This document shows, piece after piece, positions 58,214-64,000 of a stretch of 64,000 bases of DNA (position 1 is its first letter; the number at the start of each line of letters is the position of its first letter). Under the pieces are notes generated by a model. That model ran no database searches. It was not told the DNA's origin and saw only the letters and a list, made by a program, of their open reading frames with translations. The stretch is from the NCBI RefSeq assembly GCF_014117265.1, contig NZ_CP059833.1, positions 930,001-994,000 on the forward strand, read 5' to 3'. This DNA comes from Corynebacterium hindlerae (GTDB taxonomy: Bacteria; Actinomycetota; Actinomycetes; Mycobacteriales; Mycobacteriaceae). Made by a program: the position numbers and the translations under genes.

Positions 58214-59307
58214 TAGTCGCGCAGTTCCTCAGGTAGTGGCTTGACCGTGCCACCCCATGCTTCGACGAGGGTACGGACATTGTGGATGATCGATCCCGTG
58301 TAAGTCTCACCTTCGCTGCCCTCTGCGCCGAGCGAGTCACCGTAGAGTGCATCTTCGCCAGTGATGATCCGAACGCCTGCGGCGCGTCCCACGGCTTCAA
58401 TCGACTTCGAGTTGTTGGAGTTTTCCGCGAAGATCACCGTTGCATGGGACTGTTTGACCTGTTCAACAGCTTCTTCGATGTGCTGGTGGGTAGCGTCTTG
58501 CTGGGCGTTAAAGTCCGACAGCGCCGCGCCAATGAAGTCAATACCAAAGTCACGGGAAAGGTAGCCGAAGGCGTCGTGGGACGTAAACAGCACGCGCTTA
58601 TCCTGTGGCACGGAGTCGAAGCTGTCCTTCGCCCAGGTGTCAAGCGCGGTCAGTTGCTGCACGTAGTGGTCGGTTCGCTTTTCCCAGTCAGCAGCGTGGT
58701 CGGCATCAGCCTTCGCTAGCGCGGCTCCGATGTTGCGTACTTGCACAATTGCGCCACTAGGGCTGGTCCAAATGTGCGGATCGTGGGTGAACTCTGCTTC
58801 TTCGCCGGGTTCTGGATCGAAAGGCCAGGGAGCAACATCTGCTTTGTTGTCGCCGGCGTCAATGGTGAATTTTCCAGCTTCTGCGCCAGTGTTCGGGACG
58901 CCAGAGGTGACGACCATGCTGCCTTTGAATCCGGAAGAATCAATAGCGCTGTCTAGGAAGTGCTCGAGGTCTACGCCGTTAGTGAGTAGCAGGTCAGCGT
59001 CAGACATGGCCTTCATTTGCTGCGGTGTCATCTCATGATCGTGCGCTGACGCGTTCGGCGCAAGCAGGCAGTTGAGTTTGACCGTAGGCTTTGCGCCGTC
59101 CGGAGCATGCTTCTTGCCTTGGGAATCGGTTTTCTCCAAGACGATCTCAGAGTCTGGCTGCTGCTCGGCAATGTGCGTGACATAGTCACAGATTTGGGTG
59201 GTGGTGGCGACGAGTTGCAGTGCATCATCACCATCTGCGGTGCCGGGGGTACATGCGGTGAGCAGGCATCCTGCCGCCAGGACAGCTAAGCCAGCTGTTT
59301 TTCTCAT
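58213..59307 (-). CDS. Metal ABC transporter substrate-binding lipoprotein
   Basis: A 364-residue cluster A-I (ZnuA/MntA-type) binding protein. The ATG at 59307 gives a lipoprotein signal with lipobox LTAC at about residue 19; GGAAGGA precedes it. Metal-ligand regions: ASAHDHEMTPQQM (His), DPHIWTSPSG (His), SHDAFGYLSRDFG (His) and the C-terminal GEDALYGDSLG (Asp). Mn2+ or Zn2+ cannot be told from sequence, but a DtxR/MntR regulator in the operon favours manganese. Confidence 0.92.
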   Translation of the reverse strand: MRKTAGLAVLAAGCLLTACTPGTADGDDALQLVATTTQICDYVTHIAEQQPDSEIVLEKTDSQGKKHAPDGAKPTVKLNCLLAPNASAHDHEMTPQQMKAMSDADLLLTNGVDLEHFLDSAIDSSGFKGSMVVTSGVPNTGAEAGKFTIDAGDNKADVAPWPFDPEPGEEAEFTHDPHIWTSPSGAIVQVRNIGAALAKADADHAADWEKRTDHYVQQLTALDTWAKDSFDSVPQDKRVLFTSHDAFGYLSRDFGIDFIGAALSDFNAQQDATHQHIEEAVEQVKQSHATVIFAENSNNSKSIEAVGRAAGVRIITGEDALYGDSLGAEGSEGETYTGSIIHNVRTLVEAWGGTVKPLPEELRD

Positions 59308-59379
59308 TGTCGTTTTTCCTTCCAGGGCTGATCGCACCTGTTGCGACCACCCTCCCAGACTAACGACATTGAATCCTTA

Positions 59380-59397
59380 AGTTCAAGTAGTTGAACT
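59380..59397. promoter_or_regulatory. Candidate MntR operator
   Basis: AGTTCAA-GTAG-TTGAACT is a perfect 7-bp inverted repeat located 73 bases upstream of the metal-binding protein gene. It lies across the stop codon of the upstream PH-domain gene. Size and position fit a DtxR-family site. Confidence 0.55.
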
Positions 59398-60708
59398 ATA
59401 CAGTTCTGGCAGCTTCCGGTGTCGGAGCTGGTCCAACAATTCAGTAGCGTCGCTCACTGCTAGCTGCTGCGCGGACATCATCACCGGCCCCGGCACCATA
59501 TCCAACCGCAGCGTCGCGATCCCTAACACCTGAGCGATGGGCCCCCTCACCAGGGATAACTCTTGAATATGCTCCGGTGCGACCATGCTCATCCGATGAC
59601 TGAACCGGCCGGCATGGATCACCACGGCACGCTCCCCCAGCACCGTCACTGCTTGTTGCTTCCAATCGATCGGCGACACCCAGCGGGCACGCCGGGGACT
59701 GCGGTACTGCGGACGCTCAGCCGCCTCGGGCTTCACGACGCCATCCAGCTCCTCCCCCGTCGCCGGCCCCAATGTGGCCGCCACCTTCAGAGCTAACTCC
59801 CGGCTCCCTACCGGCAGCACCGTGGTGGTTCCTGATTGTTTGTCAGCAGCCCCATAACCAGCCACCGAGATCATGACCTTCCACCAACCGAACCGACGCC
59901 ACAAGATCGGTTGCACTACCTTGACGCCGTGGATACGACCAAGCGGGATCGTCTGCTTCCGCTTATCGGCGAGGCCATAGGTGACGTTGAGTGTGGCGTC
60001 GTGAAGCGTGCCAGTAAACCGCCAGCTACTATCAACGACATTCCACAGCCACGGCCCGGCAGCCGCCAGTAACGGCAACGCGGCGCCGGCGGCACCCGGC
60101 ACAACAAGCAACGGCAGCGCGATGAGTAGCAAGACGGTGGCGGGGTGAAGCGCTGCAGCGATGATGCTGTGCTGAATCGGGATGGTCGGGATGAATGCAG
60201 CAGCCTGCGGTTCCTCTGCCAGTGGCGTTGTGGAGATCCGTGACAGGATTTCGGAGCGCACCCGCTCCGCCTCCGGTTTACTCAGGTACAGAATTTCCAG
60301 CGCCGATCCTTGCCCACCTGCGGTTTCAATTCTCACCTTCGCCACCCGGAAAATCCGGGCGATAACCGGTTCAACCACGTCCACCGCTTGAATCCGGTCA
60401 AAGCGCGCCGTCCGCAGATTAGTGGACAGCACACCATGTTTCACCTGTACTTCTTCCGCATCCAGTCGGTAGCCCATCGCCTTCCACCACAGACCGGATC
60501 CCCACCACACCACGGCGCAGAGCAAGGCAAAACCAGCAACGGCAGCCAACAACCAGAGCAGATGCTGCATCTCACCAGTGAAAAACGCCGAGATTCCCAG
60601 GAGCGCCGACCCATTGAGGTTGGCGATAGCAATGGCAAAGAACGCAAGAATAGCAGTCCAGAACTTCAGCAGCGGTGTCGCACGATGTACCGGGCAAAAA
60701 TCAGTCAC
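59383..60708 (-). CDS. Membrane protein with bacterial PH domains (YdbT-like)
   Basis: A 441-residue protein with hydrophobic helices near the N-terminus (LLKFWTAILAFFAIAIANLN, LLWLLAAVAGFALLCAVVWW) and in the middle (LHPATVLLLIALPLLVVPGAAGAALPLLAA region). It has repeated bPH2/DUF304 units beginning GYRLDAEEVQVKHGVLS and VTYGLADKRKQTIPLGRIHGV. The GTG start overlaps the stop of the smaller PH-domain gene (GTGA). Such pairs (YdbS/YdbT) are of uncertain membrane function. Confidence 0.85.
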   Translation of the reverse strand: MTDFCPVHRATPLLKFWTAILAFFAIAIANLNGSALLGISAFFTGEMQHLLWLLAAVAGFALLCAVVWWGSGLWWKAMGYRLDAEEVQVKHGVLSTNLRTARFDRIQAVDVVEPVIARIFRVAKVRIETAGGQGSALEILYLSKPEAERVRSEILSRISTTPLAEEPQAAAFIPTIPIQHSIIAAALHPATVLLLIALPLLVVPGAAGAALPLLAAAGPWLWNVVDSSWRFTGTLHDATLNVTYGLADKRKQTIPLGRIHGVKVVQPILWRRFGWWKVMISVAGYGAADKQSGTTTVLPVGSRELALKVAATLGPATGEELDGVVKPEAAERPQYRSPRRARWVSPIDWKQQAVTVLGERAVVIHAGRFSHRMSMVAPEHIQELSLVRGPIAQVLGIATLRLDMVPGPVMMSAQQLAVSDATELLDQLRHRKLPELYSSTT

Positions 60709-61154
60709 AGGCCGCTCATCCTCTCGCGGGCTCGCTCGGCCAGGCGCTGGCGAAGTTCATCCGCCGTCGCGGATTCCAAACCCCGGACCGTCGCATCACT
60801 CGTCGACGACGCGGTGTGCAACAGCACATGCTTAAGACCAAATAGTCGCTCAATCGGCCCGGCCTTGACATCCACAAACTGAATCCGGCCATATGGCACC
60901 ACGGTAAACGTGTGCCACAACTTCCCCTTAGTCAGCAACAACTCATCGTCAGTTTCCTGCCAACCCAAATTCCTCACCTGCGCCGGGATGAGCCACGAAA
61001 GCCACCCGATCACCAGCACAAGAATCGCGGTACCCACGAAAAACCACGGGCTAAACAACGTGCCGAACACCGCGAAAGCAACAGCAGCTAACGCAGGCCA
61101 CGGAAGCGCCCCCAGCAACCGGACCTTAGTAAGACGAGAAGAAGCAGGATTCAT
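60705..61154 (-). CDS. Small PH-domain membrane protein (YdbS-like)
   Basis: A 149-residue protein with two adjacent membrane helices (ALAAVAFAVFGTLFSPWFFVGTAILVLVIGWLSWLI region) followed by one bPH2 domain (LGWQETDDELLLTKGKLWH, VVPYGRIQFVDVKAGPIERLFGL). It is the first gene of a coupled pair with the larger PH protein; both likely form a complex in the membrane. A GGGATCCT...AGGATCCC inverted repeat lies just upstream (about 61171-61206). Confidence 0.85.
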   Translation of the reverse strand: MNPASSRLTKVRLLGALPWPALAAVAFAVFGTLFSPWFFVGTAILVLVIGWLSWLIPAQVRNLGWQETDDELLLTKGKLWHTFTVVPYGRIQFVDVKAGPIERLFGLKHVLLHTASSTSDATVRGLESATADELRQRLAERARERMSGL

Positions 61155-61218
61155 GCCTCTAGTTGTACCTGAAGGGATCCTCCATCCGCTCGACGGCTAA
61201 GGATCCCCAGCACGGTCG

Positions 61219-62601
61219 TTATAACAGCACGGAAGCGAGCGCAGCACCGACCACGCACGATGTAATCACCGAGATGAAGCCCGGGATAATGAACGAGTGG
61301 TTGATGACAAACTTGCCAATACGTGTAGTTCCGGTCTTATCAAAACCAATGCAAGCCAGGTCAGATGGGTAGGTCGGCAGGATGAAATAGCCGTACGCCG
61401 CGCCATAGAAACCAACGATGAGCTCGGGAGCTACGCCCAACTGCAAGCCAATCGGAGCAATCGCGACGAGAGCTGCAGCCTGAGAGTTCACCAGCTTGGA
61501 CACGATGAGCAGCACCAACGCGTACGCCCACGGCGCAGACTCCACGACACCGCCAAGGCTGCCCTTGAGTGCATCAATATGAGTCTGGAAGAAGGTATCT
61601 GCCATCCAAGCAACACCAAACACGGAAAACACGGCCGTCATTCCGGCTTTAAATACGGCAGTGCTGGAAATCTTTCCTGCTTCGGCCTTACAGAACAGCA
61701 AAATTGCAGCGCCCGCAACGAGCATAACCATCTGGATGACCAGGTTCATGGAAAGCGGCTGCATCCCCTTCTTCCCCTCAAATACTGGACGAAGCTCCTC
61801 GAAAGCACCGAGGATGACCACAACCACAATCGCCACGAAGAAAATCCACATGGCGCGGAACGATTCCTTTGGAAAGACTTTGCCGATCAAGGTTTCAGAA
61901 GATGCGTAGACCATTTCCTTGAACTCGGGGTCCTTCATTCGTTCCTGGAATTGCTCGTCCTTATCTAGATCCTTACCGCGACGTATCGACCAGAGTGCCG
62001 CCAAAATAACACCAGAAAACGAAGCGGGAATCGCAACCATCAGGATCTGAGGGATGGAGTAAGCCTTATCGATGATCCCGGCATTCTCAGCAAGAATCGA
62101 GGCCAGAGACACGGTAGCTACCGACACCGGGGAAGCGGTGATACCCATCTGTGAAGAAGTAGATGCAACCGCCATCGGACGTTCCGGGCGAATCCCCTTC
62201 TTGATCGCAATATCCTCAATGATCGGGAACATCGTGTACACCACATGCCCGGTGCCACACAGCAATGTGAGGAACCAAGTGGTGATCGGTGCCAGGATCG
62301 TAATCAGCTCTGGTTTTCTACGGAGAAATTTCTCCGCATATTGCATCATCACGTCGAGACCACCAGCTTGCTGCAAGGTAGACGCACATCCGATCACAGC
62401 AATGATCGTGAGCATCACATCTACTGGAGGCTTTCCTGGTTGTAGACCAAACAGGAACACCATGAGCAGCAAACCGAATCCGGAGATGAGGCCTAGGCCA
62501 ATACCGCCGTAACGAGTACCGAGCAGCAGACAGAAAAGTACAACAGCAATCTGGAGCACAATGGCGATTGCCGATGTGGGGTCGAGAATCGTGGCTAGCA
62601 C
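61219..62601 (-). CDS. Dcu-family C4-dicarboxylate transporter
   Basis: A 460-residue membrane protein of the DcuA/DcuB family with about ten helices. Family segments: GTRYGGIGLGLISGFGLLLMVF, GCASTLQQAGGLDVMM, LCGTGHVVYTMFPIIEDIAIKKGIRPERPMAVAS region, and FYGAAYGYFILPTYPSDLACIGFDKTGTTRIGKFVINHSFIIPG region. Family members exchange succinate, fumarate, malate or aspartate. It stands alone, preceded by about 200 bases of AT-rich promoter DNA. Confidence 0.93.
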   Translation of the reverse strand: MLATILDPTSAIAIVLQIAVVLFCLLLGTRYGGIGLGLISGFGLLLMVFLFGLQPGKPPVDVMLTIIAVIGCASTLQQAGGLDVMMQYAEKFLRRKPELITILAPITTWFLTLLCGTGHVVYTMFPIIEDIAIKKGIRPERPMAVASTSSQMGITASPVSVATVSLASILAENAGIIDKAYSIPQILMVAIPASFSGVILAALWSIRRGKDLDKDEQFQERMKDPEFKEMVYASSETLIGKVFPKESFRAMWIFFVAIVVVVILGAFEELRPVFEGKKGMQPLSMNLVIQMVMLVAGAAILLFCKAEAGKISSTAVFKAGMTAVFSVFGVAWMADTFFQTHIDALKGSLGGVVESAPWAYALVLLIVSKLVNSQAAALVAIAPIGLQLGVAPELIVGFYGAAYGYFILPTYPSDLACIGFDKTGTTRIGKFVINHSFIIPGFISVITSCVVGAALASVLL

Positions 62602-62808
62602 GTATCTCCCCTTTCAGTTCGGTTAACAGAATAATTCAAAGGTAAAACCAAACTTTTGTGTGAGAAAAGCCAATATTCACTGAGATTTCTCACATACTCA
62701 CAGCTTGACTGTGGTCAGACCATATGGTTTCATGTTTGACTTGCTAGCTTCCCGCCAGGATGAACTAGTCTCATTCCTGTACTTTTCGCTCTCTAGCCGA
62801 AAGCATTG

Positions 62809-63429
62809 ATGTTTACTCTGCTCAAAATCCTGTGGATCATCGGCATCACTGCCGAAGGGATGACTGGGGCCCTGGCTGCTGGCCGGCAGCGCATGGACTT
62901 GTTTGGTGTAGCGGTTATTGCGTCAGTCACCGCGATTGGTGGTGGATCCATTCGAGACATGCTGCTGGGCAACTACCCGTTGACCTGGGTGAAAGAACCT
63001 TACTACCTGCTGTTGATATGGGTCGCGGCATTAGCTACGGTTGGCATGCCGTTTCTCCTGGAGAATTTCCGGGTCGTCTTTTTAGTGTTAGATGCCATTG
63101 GTTTATCAGCATTTGCAGTGATCGGCACAGAAGTGGCGCTTCGCCTGGGGCATGGTTTCATCATTGCGGTGGTCGCTTCAGTGACCACCGGTGTGTTCGG
63201 CGGTGTGCTGCGGGATATGCTGTGTAGCCGCATTCCGCTGGTATTTCAAAAGGAGCTGTATGCGTCCATCGCAGTGCTCGCCACCTGCGTCTATTTCGTG
63301 ATGATGTGGCTGGGGGCCTCTGAGCCTGTCACCGTTGTGGTTGCGGTGCTCATTGCCGTGAATACACGGCTCCTTGCCATTTGGCGTGGCTGGGCACTGC
63401 CGGTGTTTGATTACCAGGAACGCAGCTAG
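62809..63429 (+). CDS. TRIC-family (UPF0126) cation channel
   Basis: A 206-residue membrane protein with seven predicted helices and two related halves. Each half holds the family motif GGxxRD: GGGSIRDMLLGNYP and GGVLRDMLCSRIP. Prokaryotic TRIC proteins are homotrimeric cation channels, and some may carry amino acids. ATG 62809 is preferred over the TTG one codon earlier. It converges on dnaE2 with no spacer. Confidence 0.9.
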   Translation: MFTLLKILWIIGITAEGMTGALAAGRQRMDLFGVAVIASVTAIGGGSIRDMLLGNYPLTWVKEPYYLLLIWVAALATVGMPFLLENFRVVFLVLDAIGLSAFAVIGTEVALRLGHGFIIAVVASVTTGVFGGVLRDMLCSRIPLVFQKELYASIAVLATCVYFVMMWLGASEPVTVVVAVLIAVNTRLLAIWRGWALPVFDYQERS

Positions 63430-64000
63430 TCACCTGAAATCCCTGGATCCCCTGCTGAGATATTCTCCGACCGGCAGGGCTTCGAGTTTGTCTGCAACCA
63501 GCGTCGGTGCGCCGGTAGCATTTTGAATGATTCCCCGCACGAGCAGTGCTTTTGATGTGCGGGCTACCACCTTGTGACGTGCCCACAGCCCTGGGGACAC
63601 CATCACGTTGATCAGCCCGGTTTCGTCTTCCATTCCCAAAAAGGTCAGTCCGCTGGCGGTGCGTGGCCGTTGGCGGTGAGTGACCACGCCGGCGACAAGG
63701 ATTCGACTGCCATCCTCAACGTGCAAAAGCTGGTTGGCCGGGATGACTCCGGCATCACCTAGCGCGCTGCGCAGCATCGCCATGGGCTGGGTGTGGTGAG
63801 TGACACCGGTGGTGGCGATATCTGTTGCGAGCAACTCAAAGGCGTTCATGCCTGGTAGTGAAGGAGCTTCTATGGCAGAAAGGCCGGGCAACATGCCGTC
63901 TTTTTCCGTAGCAGCGATCCCGGCTTCCCACAGCGCTTGCCTGCGGTCTATTCCAAAGCAATCGAGTGCCCCGGCGCGGGCGAGCGCTTCGGTGTGGGAG
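63430..64000 (-). CDS. dnaE2: Error-prone DNA polymerase DnaE2, C-terminal part
   Basis: The frame is open through the right window edge, so about 190 C-terminal residues are seen. ALARAGALDCFGIDRRQALWE is the end of the polymerase tail region; SRILVAGVVTHRQRPRTASG, LTFLGMEDETGLINVMVSP and the final LPVGEYLSRGSRDFR form the C-terminal OB fold typical of DnaE2/ImuC. The protein works in SOS mutagenesis with ImuA'/ImuB in related bacteria; those genes would be outside this window. Confidence 0.9.
   Translation of the reverse strand, partial: SHTEALARAGALDCFGIDRRQALWEAGIAATEKDGMLPGLSAIEAPSLPGMNAFELLATDIATTGVTHHTQPMAMLRSALGDAGVIPANQLLHVEDGSRILVAGVVTHRQRPRTASGLTFLGMEDETGLINVMVSPGLWARHKVVARTSKALLVRGIIQNATGAPTLVADKLEALPVGEYLSRGSRDFR

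Overview
The window reads as a chromosomal segment of a Corynebacterium species. The evidence is gene content and order: monomeric NADP-isocitrate dehydrogenase (icd), biotinylated AccBC, pyruvate carboxylase, prpDBC with a RamB/PrpR-type regulator, metY-metX, cstA with a YbdD-like protein, and folD-trmL-mntR beside a metal ABC transporter. From memory this order (metX-metY-cstA ... icd ... xth-trpS-yihY ... upp-pmmB-amidohydrolase-lpdA-pyc ... prpDBC-prpR-accBC-thtR) closely follows C. glutamicum. I cannot name the species.

Layout. 1-5.2 kb: end of a putative exported protein, an ATP-grasp protein, a rhodanese and accBC. 5.2-7.4 kb: a small unknown gene and glpK, surrounded by palindromic repeats. 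7.4-16 kb: methylcitrate operon prpDBC with divergent prpR, then pyc; with accBC this groups propionyl-CoA use and carboxylation/anaplerosis. 16-21.5 kb: lipoprotein, LpdA-type flavoprotein, M20 amidohydrolase, phosphohexomutase, upp. 21.5-27.9 kb: a small gene coupled to an NlpC/P60 protein, an unknown protein, an adenosine-deaminase-like pseudoenzyme, a frameshifted RDD membrane gene, yihY and trpS. 27.9-32.7 kb: flavin reductase, acyl-CoA-dehydrogenase-fold protein and OsmC, divergent from an SsuABC/TauABC-type ABC transporter. This looks like an organosulfur scavenging module, and two boxes in the divergent promoter resemble McbR operators. 32.7-38.8 kb: panC, panB (inverted), a DCC protein, xth, a membrane protein, icd.

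38.9-46.5 kb is an accessory island: a dead IS3-type element, a doubly broken AlbA/Schlafen-domain gene, a dead IS256-type element, and then an AT-richer block that I consider the highlight. The block has a strong promoter followed at once by a 33-bp palindrome, a 79-aa candidate RiPP precursor, a 104-aa unknown protein, a 365-aa LanKC-like protein with lyase-like and kinase-like regions but no LanC cyclase domain, an MFS exporter, and a remnant of an ABC-F ATPase. It may be a minimal or atypical class III-like lanthipeptide system.

46.5-64 kb returns to core genes: a membrane protein, a saccharopine-dehydrogenase-like oxidoreductase, ybdD-cstA, metY-metX behind three McbR-like boxes, DUF3017-folD, trmL, a five-gene manganese/zinc transport operon ending in mntR, two bacterial-PH-domain membrane proteins, a Dcu-type C4-dicarboxylate transporter, a TRIC-family channel and the 3' end of dnaE2. 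I saw no rRNA, tRNA or CRISPR array. Several families of 70-100 bp palindromic intergenic repeats are present.
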